A stretch of 64,000 nt of DNA from assembly GCA_039800205.1 (NCBI GenBank), contig JBDLRB010000280.1:1-64000 (forward strand). The letters are read 5' to 3'. A program made the position numbers and the translations under genes. The notes under the pieces are model-generated. The model was not told the DNA's origin. It saw only the letters and a program-made list of their open reading frames with translations, and searched no databases. The number at the start of each line of letters is the position of its first letter. Positions within the stretch are counted from its first letter, which is position 1. Positions 1 through 8,854 of this stretch are shown here, piece after piece. This DNA is from SYIM01 sp039800205. GTDB lineage: Bacteria; Pseudomonadota; Gammaproteobacteria; Burkholderiales; Burkholderiaceae_E.

Positions 1-98
1 AAATGGTCAAAGGTGCCGCGCCGGGCTCTCCCTGGCACGCGCTGGAACGATTGATCCTCGCCCTTGCCGGGCTCGAATGTGCAACCACGGATGCCTGA
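1..98 (+). CDS. holA: DNA polymerase III subunit delta, C-terminal end (partial)
   Basis: An open frame enters from the left edge and ends at the TGA at 96-98. The last ~31 residues include a GAAPGSPWHALERL stretch, which resembles the C-terminus of the clamp-loader delta subunit of beta-proteobacteria. The next gene is proA, and holA-proA is a common order in Burkholderiales. The proA start codon at 91 lies inside the last codons of this gene, which suggests translational coupling. Only the tail is visible, so the identification leans on context as much as on sequence. Confidence 0.6.
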   Translation, partial: MVKGAAPGSPWHALERLILALAGLECATTDA

Positions 99-1386
99 AC
101 ACGTGCCTCAAGACCTGACGGACCCCGCCGCGTGGCTGGCCCCACTGGGCCGTCGCGCCCGCACCGCCGGCCGCGCCATGGCTCGCTCATCGGGAGCCGC
201 GCGCGATCAAGCGCTGCTCGAAATTGCACAGTCGCTGCGCCGTGATCAGGCGCTGCTCTGTGAGGCCAACGCGCTCGACCTCGAGGCAGCGCGCCGCGCA
301 GGCCATGATGAGGCCTTCGTCGACCGGCTTGCGCTGACGCCCAAAGTCATCGAGGCGATGGCTCAGGGACTCGAGCAGATCGTCATGCTGCCCGATCCGG
401 TCGGTGCGATGCTGGACCTGAGTTATCGCCCCTCGGGGATTCAGGTCGGTCGTATGCGGGTGCCCTTGGGTGTGATCGGCATCATTTACGAGTCACGACC
501 CAACGTCACGATCGATGCCGCGGGTCTGTGCATCAAGTCGGGCAATGCGGCGATCCTGCGCGGGGGCTCGGAAGCCTTTCACAGCAATCAGGCCCTGGCC
601 GATCGCGTCCGTCAAGGGCTCGAACGCGCCCAGCTTCCGGCCGATGCCGTACAGGTCATCGACACCACCGATCGCGCTGTGGTGGGCGCGATGTTGCTCG
701 CCACCGATTGGATCGATGTGATCGTACCGCGCGGCGGCAAGTCACTGACCGAACGGGTGGCTCGCGATGCACGGGTCCCGGTGATCCTGCACCTCGATGG
801 CATCTGCCACACCTACGTCGATGACGCGGCCGATCTCGAGATGGCGATCCGGATTGCGGACAATGCCAAGACGCAGCGCTATTCGCCCTGCAACACCATG
901 GAAACGCTCCTGGTCGCCGAAGGCATCGCCGGGCGCTTGCTGCCCGAACTCGGCCGCATCTATGTGGACAAGGGCGTCGAACTGCGCGCTGACCCGGCCA
1001 GCGCAGCGATCCTGACCGCGGCCGACCTCCCCTGGATGCCTGCAAGCGAGGAAGATTGGCAGACTGAGTACCTGGCGCCCATCCTCTCGATCCGGGTGGT
1101 CCGCGGGCTGGACGAGGCCATCGAGCACATCGAGCGGTATGGCTCCAGACACACTGATGCGATCATCACCAACGACCACAGCCGAGCCATGCGCTTTCTC
1201 AGAGAGGTCGACTCTTCATCGGTCATGATCAATGCGTCCACCCGCTTCGCAGACGGCTTCGAATATGGCCTGGGAGCCGAAATCGGCATCTCGACCAACA
1301 AGCTCCATGCCCGGGGACCGGTCGGACTCGAGGGCCTCACCTCACTCAAGTACGTCGTGCTGGGCACGGGTCAGATCCGGACCTGA
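91..1386 (+). CDS. proA: Glutamate-5-semialdehyde dehydrogenase (gamma-glutamyl phosphate reductase)
   Basis: This cytoplasmic enzyme reduces gamma-glutamyl phosphate to glutamate semialdehyde with NADPH, the second step of proline synthesis. The 431-residue product has the usual family length and an aldehyde-dehydrogenase fold. It carries the family segments VPLGVIGIIYESRPNVT, the catalytic cysteine in QRYSPCNTMET, and a C-terminal RGPVGLEGLTSLKYV block. The frame is open from a TTG at 64, but ATG 91 is preferred because it gives a normal N-terminus and overlaps the holA stop. proC, the last step of the pathway, lies about 9 kb downstream on the other strand. proB is not in the window. Confidence 0.96.
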   Translation: MPEHVPQDLTDPAAWLAPLGRRARTAGRAMARSSGAARDQALLEIAQSLRRDQALLCEANALDLEAARRAGHDEAFVDRLALTPKVIEAMAQGLEQIVMLPDPVGAMLDLSYRPSGIQVGRMRVPLGVIGIIYESRPNVTIDAAGLCIKSGNAAILRGGSEAFHSNQALADRVRQGLERAQLPADAVQVIDTTDRAVVGAMLLATDWIDVIVPRGGKSLTERVARDARVPVILHLDGICHTYVDDAADLEMAIRIADNAKTQRYSPCNTMETLLVAEGIAGRLLPELGRIYVDKGVELRADPASAAILTAADLPWMPASEEDWQTEYLAPILSIRVVRGLDEAIEHIERYGSRHTDAIITNDHSRAMRFLREVDSSSVMINASTRFADGFEYGLGAEIGISTNKLHARGPVGLEGLTSLKYVVLGTGQIRT

Positions 1387-1389
1387 ACC

Positions 1390-1827
1390 ATGGACAGCGG
1401 CTATCTGTGGGTCAAGTCCCTGCATATCGTTTTCGTCACCAGCTGGTTTGCTGGCCTCTTCTACCTGCCCCGCATCTACGTCAATCTGGCGATGGTGCCT
1501 GAGGCGGGCGCCGAACGGGACCGGCTCCTGTTAATGGCCGGCAAGCTCTGGCGTTTCATGCAACCCCTGATGGGGCTTGCACTGCTGTTCGGACTGTGGC
1601 TCTGGCTCGGTTACGGTGTGGGGCTGGGGGCCGGAAACGGCTGGATGCACGCGAAATTACTGATCGTCGTGCTGCTGCTGGTCTACCACCATCTCTGCGG
1701 GCGAGTCCTGCGCCAGTTCAGACAGGGACTGAACCGGCGAGGTCACGTCTGGTTCCGGTGGTTCAATGAGGCCCCGGTGATTGCACTGCTCGTCACCGTC
1801 ATTCTTGTCGTCGTGAAGCCGTTCTGA
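1390..1827 (+). CDS. hemJ: HemJ/CopD-family membrane protein (probable protoporphyrinogen IX oxidase)
   Basis: A 145-residue, strongly hydrophobic protein with about four membrane segments. The N-terminus (LWVKSLHIVFVTSWFAGLFY) closely matches HemJ/UPF0093, which oxidises protoporphyrinogen IX in the inner membrane in bacteria lacking HemG or HemY. The conserved histidine at residue 12, and a lysine in the HAKLL segment, correspond to residues known to matter in HemJ. The gene starts 3 bases after proA stops, and its TGA overlaps the ATG of the next gene. Some family members are annotated only as CopD-like, so the enzymatic role rests on family knowledge. Confidence 0.8.
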   Translation: MDSGYLWVKSLHIVFVTSWFAGLFYLPRIYVNLAMVPEAGAERDRLLLMAGKLWRFMQPLMGLALLFGLWLWLGYGVGLGAGNGWMHAKLLIVVLLLVYHHLCGRVLRQFRQGLNRRGHVWFRWFNEAPVIALLVTVILVVVKPF

Positions 1828-3188
1828 TGCAAGACATTCACACGCCGGCCTTCACCCATCCCCGCGCGCTGTTTGCGACCTGTCCGCGTGGTCTCGAAGT
1901 TCCCCTGGCTACCGAACTCGCACGTCTGGGGGTGGGCGAAATCCGGGTCGCGTCGGCCGGCGTCCACTTTCGTGCGAGCCTCACTCAGGCCTGGAGGGTC
2001 AACCTGCACTCGCGGATCGCGAGCCGTGTGCTGCTCTGGTTGACCCAGGGCAGCTATCGTAATGAGGACGATCTCTATCGACTGGCGCGCAGCGTCGCCT
2101 GGGAGCACTGGTTCGACCCCGGGATGAGCCTGCGCGTGGACGTGGGCGCTCAGCGCTCGCCCATCACCAGCCTCAATTTCGTGACCCTGCGCATCAAGGA
2201 CGCAATCGTTGATCGTTTCCGCGATCTCTCGGGTCGCCGGCCGTCGATCAACACGCGGGATCCCGACGTGCGGGTGCAGGCCTTTCTGGGTCCGCGGGAA
2301 GCGACCGTCTATCTCGATCTGTCGGGCGAATCCCTGTTCAAGCGCGGCTGGCGGGGCGGCGATGACGACAAGGGCGAGGCACCCCTCAAGGAAAATCTGG
2401 CCGCCGGCCTGATCGCTCTGGCGGGCTGGCACGCCGATCTGCCCTTTTACGACCCCTTCTGTGGTTCCGGAACGCTCCTGATCGAGGCCGCTCAGCAGGC
2501 GCTCGCCATCGCGCCGGGGCAGGCTCGCGCGTTCGGGTTCGAGCGATTGAAAATGTTCGACGCGGTCGCCTGGGCCGACCTCCGCCGGGATGCGGCCCTG
2601 CAGGCGCAAGCTCGCCAGACGGCGCTTCGCGCTGGGGAATGGTCGCTGCATCTGGCGGGGTCCGACATCGATGGCCGAGCGGTCCTGCGTGCCCAGCGAA
2701 ACATCGAGCACGCGGGTCTGCCCGCGGACCTGATCCGGGTCGGAGTGACTGATCTGGCGTCCGATCAGTACCTGGCCCCCTGGCGGAATCTACCGGAGGG
2801 GCCGGCCGCGCCAGGCGCACGCCCACGCGGGGTGATCGTCGGCAACCCCCCCTACGGCGCGAGGATGGCGGCCGAGCGGTCGCCCGGCCATCGAGACGAT
2901 CGAAGCAGTGCGCGGCAGGATCGACGCCCGCCTCGGGGCGAGTCGTTCAGCCCCCGATCGGAGCCCCCCAGCGGCGAGCGTGACCGGCGGCATGTCGAAG
3001 TCATGGCTCGATGCGGCGACACCCTCCGGCGCTGTTTTGCGGGCTGGTCACTTCACCTGATCACGACCGACCCGGATCTGCCCTCGCAGCTACAGCTCAC
3101 CCCCCGTCGTGACCTTCATCACCTGTTCAATGGTGCCCTGGCCTGCCAGTACTACCATTTCGACCTCCCCGGGTCGACGCCATCGTGA
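1827..3188 (+). CDS. THUMP-domain 23S rRNA guanine-N2 methyltransferase (RlmL N-half type)
   Basis: A SAM-dependent RNA methyltransferase of 453 residues. An N-terminal THUMP RNA-binding region (about residues 15-160) is followed by a Rossmann methyltransferase domain with the DPFCGSGTLLIEA SAM-binding motif and the NPPYG catalytic motif of N2-guanine methylases. It resembles the RlmL half that modifies G2445 of 23S rRNA, without the fused RlmK half of the E. coli protein. Just after NPPYG, residues about 348-392 form an Arg/Ser/Pro-rich low-complexity stretch where I would expect a short linker. ATG 1827 overlaps the preceding stop (TGATG). The end overlaps the next gene by 4 bases. Confidence 0.88.
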   Translation: MQDIHTPAFTHPRALFATCPRGLEVPLATELARLGVGEIRVASAGVHFRASLTQAWRVNLHSRIASRVLLWLTQGSYRNEDDLYRLARSVAWEHWFDPGMSLRVDVGAQRSPITSLNFVTLRIKDAIVDRFRDLSGRRPSINTRDPDVRVQAFLGPREATVYLDLSGESLFKRGWRGGDDDKGEAPLKENLAAGLIALAGWHADLPFYDPFCGSGTLLIEAAQQALAIAPGQARAFGFERLKMFDAVAWADLRRDAALQAQARQTALRAGEWSLHLAGSDIDGRAVLRAQRNIEHAGLPADLIRVGVTDLASDQYLAPWRNLPEGPAAPGARPRGVIVGNPPYGARMAAERSPGHRDDRSSARQDRRPPRGESFSPRSEPPSGERDRRHVEVMARCGDTLRRCFAGWSLHLITTDPDLPSQLQLTPRRDLHHLFNGALACQYYHFDLPGSTPS

Positions 3189-3934
3189 GTCCGGAAGCCG
3201 CACGGCCGTCTGCCGACCCGCACACCATCGAGCGGCTGCGCGCGGTCGAGGACCGGCTGGCACGCGCGTGCACCCTGGCTGGACGGCCCCGAAGCGACGT
3301 CCTGCTGCTGGCGGTCAGCAAGACCGTGAGCCCCGAGCGGGTCCTGGCACTCGCTGCCTGCGGTCAGCGGGCCTTTGCGGAGAACTACCTGCAGGAAGCG
3401 CTCGAGAAGATTGAACAATGCCGGCTGCAGGCGCCCGCGCTCGAACTCGTCTGGCACTTCATCGGTCCGATTCAATCGAACAAGACCCGCGCGATCGCCG
3501 AACAGTTTGACTGGGTGCACTCGGTCGACCGGGAAAAGATCGGCCGTCGGCTGGCTGAGCAACGCCCTGCGGGACGCGCGCCCCTCGAGATCTGCGTTCA
3601 GGTCAATCTGTCGGGCGAGTCCAGCAAGAGCGGCTGTACGCCCGAAGAAGCTCCAGCCTTGTGCCGTACCCTCGCGGGCTTGAGCGGCCTCCGACTGCGC
3701 GGTTTGATGACCCTTCCGGCCCCCGGAGCCTCAGCGCTGCTCCGCGACCGGCCGTTCGAGCGTCTCGATGAACTGCGCCAAGCGATTCGAGACATGCTAA
3801 AAGCCGAGGCGCCTGATCAGGCGGCTCGGTTTGACACGCTTTCAATGGGCATGTCGGACGATCTGGAGGCTGCGGTGGCTGCGGGATCGACGATCGTCCG
3901 GGTCGGCACCGCCCTGTTCGGGCGGCGCGACTGA
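3185..3934 (+). CDS. YggS/PLPBP-family pyridoxal phosphate homeostasis protein
   Basis: A 249-residue TIM-barrel protein that binds PLP without known catalytic activity and buffers vitamin B6 and amino-acid pools in the cytoplasm. The PLP lysine is K46 in LLLAVSKT. Other family blocks are FAENYLQEALEKI, WHFIGPIQSNKTR, VNLSGESSKSG, the MTLPAPG segment and LSMGMSDDLEAAVAAGSTIVRVGTALFG. The start is a GTG overlapping the previous stop by 4 bases (GTGA), so the two genes are probably translationally coupled. In many bacteria this family sits beside pilT or proC. Here proC is in the same neighbourhood but not adjacent. Confidence 0.93.
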   Translation: MSPEAARPSADPHTIERLRAVEDRLARACTLAGRPRSDVLLLAVSKTVSPERVLALAACGQRAFAENYLQEALEKIEQCRLQAPALELVWHFIGPIQSNKTRAIAEQFDWVHSVDREKIGRRLAEQRPAGRAPLEICVQVNLSGESSKSGCTPEEAPALCRTLAGLSGLRLRGLMTLPAPGASALLRDRPFERLDELRQAIRDMLKAEAPDQAARFDTLSMGMSDDLEAAVAAGSTIVRVGTALFGRRD

Positions 3935-3952
3935 TCTCAGGCGTAAGCCCGG

Positions 3953-4216
3953 TCAGGCCATCGCCTTGATGGCCGAGGCGAGGCGGCTCTTGTAACGCGA
4001 GGCAGCATTCTTGTGAATGATTTTCTTATCCGAAATGCGGTCGATGATCGACTGCGATGCCTGCATCACCTGGGTCGCGGCAGCCTTGTCGCCTTTGCTG
4101 ATGGCCTTGCGAACCGCCTTGATGGCGGTGCGAAGCGCAGACCGCTGGCTGGAATTGTGCGCATTTCGAATAACCGCCTGGCGGGCGCGCTTGCGAGCTG
4201 AAGCAATATTGGCCAT
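3953..4216 (-). CDS. rpsT: 30S ribosomal protein S20
   Basis: An 87-residue basic protein starting MANIASARKRARQA, the hallmark N-terminus of S20, which binds 16S rRNA early in 30S assembly. Its length matches the family. It is monocistronic and convergent with the YggS-type gene, with only 18 bases between the stops. It is divergent from murJ; rpsT-murJ is a conserved neighbourhood in proteobacteria. A candidate promoter lies about 40-65 bases upstream. Confidence 0.98.
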   Translation of the reverse strand: MANIASARKRARQAVIRNAHNSSQRSALRTAIKAVRKAISKGDKAAATQVMQASQSIIDRISDKKIIHKNAASRYKSRLASAIKAMA

Positions 4217-4253
4217 GAATGATCCAAAGAGTATTCTTTTGGGAAAGCCTTAA

Positions 4254-4283
4254 ATTCTATTATGGTTCAGCTTTTCGACGCAA
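4254..4283 (-). promoter_or_regulatory. Candidate sigma-70 promoter for rpsT
   Basis: On the minus strand, TTGCGT (4283-4278) and TAGAAT (4259-4254) are separated by 18 bases. They lie in the only AT-rich patch between divergent rpsT and murJ. Spacing and sequence are reasonable for a housekeeping promoter, but this is pattern matching only. Confidence 0.35.
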
Positions 4284-4305
4284 GCTTACCCAGGATTCTG
4301 CTCAG

Positions 4306-5871
4306 ATGAACATGCTGCGCGCTGCAGCGACCGTCAGCGGCCTCACCCTGATGTCACGCATCACGGGGCTTGTGCGCGAAATGATCACGGCCGCCCTGTT
4401 CGGTGCCTCGGCCATGACCGACGCGTTCTTTGTGGCCTTTCGCCTGCCCAATCTGCTCAGACGGCTGTTCGCCGAGGGCGCATTCTCCCAGGCCTTCATT
4501 CCCATGCTGGCCCGCCATCGCCCGCTGGGCGACGGTGAGGCCGCTTCTCAGGTCAATGCCCGACGCTTCATCGATGCCGTCGCGAGTGCGCTCTTCTGGT
4601 CGCTTGCGCTGATCACCGCCCTGGGGGTGCTGAGTGCGCCGGTACTGGTGTGGTTGATGGCGTCGGGGCTGGCCGACACGCCGGATGCCCTGTCCGCTGC
4701 CGTCGTGATGACCCGTCTGATGTTTCCCTACATCCTGTTGATCTCACTCGCCGCCTTGGCCGCCGGCATTCTGAACACCTGGCAGCGCTTCGCCATTCCG
4801 GCGTTCACTCCCGTCCTGCTGAATCTGTCCATGATCGGCGCGGCCAGCCTGCTCTCGCCCCATGTCGACCCGCCCGTTCTGGCGCTGGCCGCCGGGGTGA
4901 TGGTGGGCGGGATGGCACAACTCGGTCTGCAGGCCTGGGCCTTGTATCGCCTGGGCCTGTTGCCGCGCATCGCGCTGAATCCCTTCCGCTCCTTTGCCCA
5001 TCCTGATGCGCGCCAGGTGCTCGCGCGGATGGCCCCGGCGGTGCTTGCCGTCTCGGTCGCCCAGATCAGCCTGATGATCAACACCCATATCGCGTCGAGA
5101 CTGGCCCCAGGCAGCGTCTCTTGGATCAACTACGGTGATCGCCTGATGGAGTTTCCGACTGCACTACTCGGCGTGGCGCTCGGCACGGTGTTGCTGCCTT
5201 CGCTTGCCCGGGCCGGCGAGCGCGGGGACCACGCGGGCTACAGCGAATTGCTCGACTGGGGGCTGCGGCTCACGGTTGCGCTCGCGCTGCCCGCCATGGT
5301 GGGCCTGGCCCTGATGGCCGAGCCCCTCACCGCCCTGCTGTATCACTACGGGCGTTTCGAGGCCCACGATGTGACCATGACCGCGCGTGCGGTGCAGGCC
5401 TACGCCCTGGGCCTGCTGGGTCTGATCGCAATCAAGGTCCTGGCCCCCGGTTTTTACGCGCGCCACGATGTACGCACGCCTGTACGGATCGCCCTGCTGG
5501 TGCTGGTTGCCACACAGTTGATGAATATCGCCTTCGTCCCCTGGCTGGATCACGCCGGATTAGCGCTCTCGATTTCCGTCGCTGCGTGGATCAACGCCGG
5601 CTTGCTGATGCGGGGTTTGCTGAAAAATGGTGCCTGGCGCCCCTCGAACGGTTGGGCCGCCTGGGGAGGGAAGGTCCTGAGCGCCAGCCTCGCCATGGCC
5701 GGGCTGCTCGCGGCGCTGGCCCCTCGGATCGACTGGCTGACGCTGGCCGATTCGCCGCTGAGCCGTGCAGGCCTCGCACTCGGCCTGGTCGCCGCGGCAG
5801 CCGCGGTGTATTTTGGGTCGCTGGGTCTGATGGGCGTCCGGCCCAGAGACTTCAGGCGATCGACGGCATGA
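4306..5871 (+). CDS. murJ: Lipid II flippase MurJ (MviN family)
   Basis: A 521-residue polytopic inner-membrane protein of the MOP superfamily that flips lipid II for peptidoglycan synthesis. The first segment (LTLMSRITGLVREMITAALFGASAMTDAFFVAFRLPNLLRRLFAEGAFSQ, visible in parts) carries the conserved arginines and the RLPNLLRR motif of MurJ, followed by repeated hydrophobic segments consistent with 14 helices. The frame is open from 4219, but the first 29 codons overlap the rpsT promoter region and look non-coding. ATG 4306 gives the standard MNMLRAA start. Confidence 0.95.
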   Translation: MNMLRAAATVSGLTLMSRITGLVREMITAALFGASAMTDAFFVAFRLPNLLRRLFAEGAFSQAFIPMLARHRPLGDGEAASQVNARRFIDAVASALFWSLALITALGVLSAPVLVWLMASGLADTPDALSAAVVMTRLMFPYILLISLAALAAGILNTWQRFAIPAFTPVLLNLSMIGAASLLSPHVDPPVLALAAGVMVGGMAQLGLQAWALYRLGLLPRIALNPFRSFAHPDARQVLARMAPAVLAVSVAQISLMINTHIASRLAPGSVSWINYGDRLMEFPTALLGVALGTVLLPSLARAGERGDHAGYSELLDWGLRLTVALALPAMVGLALMAEPLTALLYHYGRFEAHDVTMTARAVQAYALGLLGLIAIKVLAPGFYARHDVRTPVRIALLVLVATQLMNIAFVPWLDHAGLALSISVAAWINAGLLMRGLLKNGAWRPSNGWAAWGGKVLSASLAMAGLLAALAPRIDWLTLADSPLSRAGLALGLVAAAAAVYFGSLGLMGVRPRDFRRSTA

Positions 5872-5883
5872 CCCGGGCCGGGC

Positions 5884-7638
5884 TCACGCTGCCGGCCTGG
5901 ACGATCTCAGAAGCCGACCCGACGGCTGGGTCACCGGCGCACCGACCGGCGGCAGCCGGCGTCCATTCACGATCACCGCCTCGATCCCGGAGGCTCGGCT
6001 GATCAGACGGTCCTCGCCTGCAGGCAGGTCATGCACCCGCTCGAGCGGACCCGCACCGACCGTCTGGGGATCAAGAACCACCACATCGGCTGGGAGCCCG
6101 ACTGCGAGGCGGCCCCGATCGTTCAGCCCGAAAATCGATGCGGGCTTGGCCGTGAGCTGGTGAATGCCGTCCTCGAGGCTCATGGCAGCGCGCTCGCGGA
6201 CCCAGTAGCCCAGCAAGTGGGTGGCATAGCAGGCATCGCAGAGCTGGCTCAGATGCGCGCCCCCGTCCCCCAGGCCGATCAGCACCTCGGGCGCCGTAAT
6301 GATGTCGCGCACCTCGTTGTCCTCAAAATTCAGGAGCGCGGTGCGCATCCGCAGTTTCAGGTCGTCACGCAGCGCCAGATCAAACATCAGATCGATGGGA
6401 TCGAGGCCCCGCTCGGCAGCGAGTGCGTAGAGGGGTCGTTCTGCAAGCGCGGGCTCCCCGCCGCTCCAGGCGACCACTGCACGACGAAGCGATGCCCGCC
6501 GACTATCGCCCTCGGCCACCCCGCCCATGAACCATTCATCGTCCGGACCGGCCGCTTCGGCCTGGCGCCGGACCCTCGCCCGAAAACTCGGATCGGCGTA
6601 GAGGGCGCGGCGTGCCGCATCGCTATCGGCCTTGCGCAGGGGCTCGAAGGACGCCCAGGTGTCGAAAATGACCGGCGAGCGGAAATCAAACTCGACCAGG
6701 ATCGGACGGCAGGCACCTTGCGGGTAAATAGGCAGGCCCCGGGCCCGCTGCGCTGCCGCTTTCTGCAGTTGGGCCACATGGGACCCCGGACCCAATGAGC
6801 CGGCAAGCATCGCGGTCCAGACGACGGGTCGGCTCGAACGATGGTGAAGCGCCTCGAATTCGTCCCAACGCGGGTCACGGCCCACGTTGTAGTGAAACAC
6901 GCCATGGCCCGCGTCGGCGAGCGCATCGGCGATTTCGAGCATCTCATCGAAATCGGCCAGCCGGCTGGGCACCGGCAGGCCGCCGTAGCCGATATGAATC
7001 TTCGAGACCGAGGTGGCAAAACCCACGGCGCCGGCGGCCATCGCCTGCGCGACCAGGCGTCTCATCTCGGCCCGTTCGGTCGCTGTCGCGGCGCGCTGCG
7101 TGGCCTCTTCACCCATCACCCAAAGTCGGAGCGGGGTATGACCCACCATTGCCGCGACATTGATGCCCAAGGGCAATCGCTCAAGGGTGTCCATGAATTC
7201 GGGAAAGGATTCGAAGGGCCATTCGGGTCCGATGCCCGCCTGCAGTGCAGACAGGCTCATTCCTTCGACCCGCTCGAGCGTCTGGAGGATGAGCGACCGA
7301 TGCGCAGGGCGGGTCGGCGCGATCCCGAAGCCACAGTTGCCCATGACAACGGTCGTGACGCCATGCCAGGGCGAGATGGTCAGCACCGGATCCCATAGGA
7401 CCTGCGCATCGTAGTGGGTATGAATATCGACAAAGCCCGGACACACCACCCGCCCATCGGCTTCGATCGTCTCGCGCGCGCGGCCACTGAGCCGGCCCAT
7501 CGCAGTCACGCGCCCCTCACGGATACCGAGATCGGCCCGAACGCGCGCCGATCCGGTCCCATCGATGATCTCCCCCCCCCGGATGACAAGGTCAAACTCG
7601 AATGGGCTCGCATGACTCGACGAGTCGGTCGCACTCAT
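5884..7638 (-). CDS. N-acyl-D-amino-acid deacylase (D-aminoacylase-type amidohydrolase)
   Basis: A 584-residue amidohydrolase predicted to release D-amino acids from N-acyl-D-amino acids. It shows the family signature VIRGGEIIDGTG at the N-terminus, the zinc motif HTHYD (H73, H75), and the cysteine ligand in VVMGNCGFGIAP at about residue 102, a feature of D-aminoacylases. A late GDGGAHLSQLCDA block fits the catalytic aspartate. No signal peptide is seen. It is the second gene of a minus-strand pair, about 110 bases after a DUF1445 gene, and is convergent with murJ. Substrate preference cannot be read from sequence, and some relatives act on dihydropyrimidinase-like substrates. Confidence 0.82.
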   Translation of the reverse strand: MSATDSSSHASPFEFDLVIRGGEIIDGTGSARVRADLGIREGRVTAMGRLSGRARETIEADGRVVCPGFVDIHTHYDAQVLWDPVLTISPWHGVTTVVMGNCGFGIAPTRPAHRSLILQTLERVEGMSLSALQAGIGPEWPFESFPEFMDTLERLPLGINVAAMVGHTPLRLWVMGEEATQRAATATERAEMRRLVAQAMAAGAVGFATSVSKIHIGYGGLPVPSRLADFDEMLEIADALADAGHGVFHYNVGRDPRWDEFEALHHRSSRPVVWTAMLAGSLGPGSHVAQLQKAAAQRARGLPIYPQGACRPILVEFDFRSPVIFDTWASFEPLRKADSDAARRALYADPSFRARVRRQAEAAGPDDEWFMGGVAEGDSRRASLRRAVVAWSGGEPALAERPLYALAAERGLDPIDLMFDLALRDDLKLRMRTALLNFEDNEVRDIITAPEVLIGLGDGGAHLSQLCDACYATHLLGYWVRERAAMSLEDGIHQLTAKPASIFGLNDRGRLAVGLPADVVVLDPQTVGAGPLERVHDLPAGEDRLISRASGIEAVIVNGRRLPPVGAPVTQPSGRLLRSSRPAA

Positions 7639-7747
7639 ATCTGTCTCCAGCGATGGGGTATGGCAGTCACGCTACAGGATCCGGGCAGCCTTGAGGCCGC
7701 CCGATCTCAGTCACGGGCAGGGATTGTGCCGAAAAACAGGGGCGACG

Positions 7748-8593
7748 TCAGCGCAATGCCGCTGCGTTGGCCAGCGTCAGGTCGGTCATGAACATATGGC
7801 CCGTCGCATGGGTGATCATTTCGGGGATCCCCGAGGCGAGGGCAATCGACTGCGGCGTGACGCCACAGCCCCAGAACACGGGGATTTCGCCTTCGGCCGG
7901 CGCGTTGTACCGGCCACTGTGGATGCGAGTCATATCGGTCACACCGATGGCCGCTGGATCGCCCACATGAACAGGCGCGCCATGCGCAATCGGATAACGG
8001 GAGGTCACTTCGATCGTCCGCATCAGGAGCGCTGCAGGGACCGGGCGCATGCTCACCACCATGTTGCCCCGCAGTCGCCCGGCCGGTACGCAGGCAATGT
8101 TCGACTCGTACACCGTCACCCGCCCATTGGGATCGTCAAGATGACGCAGCGGAATGCCCGCATCGAGCATCGCCTGGTCAAACGACAGGCTGCAGCCCAT
8201 CAGAAAACCGACATGGTCGTCCCGCCAGAGTTCGAGCAGATGGGGCACTTCATCCACCAGTTCGCCGTGCCTGAAAATCCTGAATCGGGACAGGTCGGTC
8301 CGGATATCCGCGCCTTGGGCTGCGATCCGGGGGACCGGGTCACCCGGATCAAGCACCTCGAGAATCGGGCACGGCTTGGGGTTTCGCAGACAGAAGCTCA
8401 GAAAATCGAAGGCGTAATCGCGCGGAACGATGGCCAGGTTCGCTTGCAGGTTGCCGCGCGAAATACCGGTCGTCGCCTGTGTCCATCGACCCTCGCGAAC
8501 CAGCGCACGGATCTCGCGTGGGCGGGCATGAAGCAGATCCGCACGGGTCAGTGCACGATCTGCCGACCAGACTTGGGACACAACGTCGTTCAT
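7748..8593 (-). CDS. DUF1445-family putative hydro-lyase (D-glutamate cyclase-like)
   Basis: A 281-residue cytoplasmic protein with the family blocks ARPREIRALVREG near the N-terminus, RNLQANLAIVPRDYAFDFL, and VFWGCGVTPQ-type and ITHATGHMFMTDL motifs near the end. It belongs to the YcsI/DUF1445 family, annotated as putative hydro-lyases. The mitochondrial D-glutamate cyclase, which makes 5-oxo-D-proline from D-glutamate, contains this domain. Its placement just upstream of a D-aminoacylase suggests a joint role in D-amino-acid breakdown, but that is inference. An inverted repeat lies about 110 bases upstream. Confidence 0.85.
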   Translation of the reverse strand: MNDVVSQVWSADRALTRADLLHARPREIRALVREGRWTQATTGISRGNLQANLAIVPRDYAFDFLSFCLRNPKPCPILEVLDPGDPVPRIAAQGADIRTDLSRFRIFRHGELVDEVPHLLELWRDDHVGFLMGCSLSFDQAMLDAGIPLRHLDDPNGRVTVYESNIACVPAGRLRGNMVVSMRPVPAALLMRTIEVTSRYPIAHGAPVHVGDPAAIGVTDMTRIHSGRYNAPAEGEIPVFWGCGVTPQSIALASGIPEMITHATGHMFMTDLTLANAAALR

Positions 8594-8702
8594 CGCTCAG
8601 GACTCCTGCGGGGCGTCTTCAGACTGCGGCGGCGAAGCGAGGTTGCCCCGACCGCCAGGTCGACTCTAGCGCAGCCTGTCAAGCTCGGACAAGGCGCTTC
8701 GA

Positions 8703-8720
8703 CTGATCCGGTCGGATCAG
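8703..8720. promoter_or_regulatory. Perfect inverted repeat, possible operator, between divergent genes
   Basis: CTGATCCG and CGGATCAG are perfect inverse complements separated by GT, forming an 18-base palindrome. It sits in the 261-base gap between the DUF1445 gene (minus strand, start 8593) and the ComEA-like gene (plus strand, start 8855). The 2-base centre is too short for a good hairpin but fits a dimeric repressor site, for example of the GntR family. No regulator gene is adjacent. I see nothing else in this gap. Confidence 0.35.
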
Positions 8721-8854
8721 CGCGAAGGGGGACGCGTGGCGGCACGCTTGCGGACGGACGGTTCAATCTGGCGTTCGATCCCGCTGAAACCCCACGCGTG
8801 CGCTGATCCGTTCCCATTCGCGCAGGCGCCCAGCCCCCACCACAGGATGAATCG

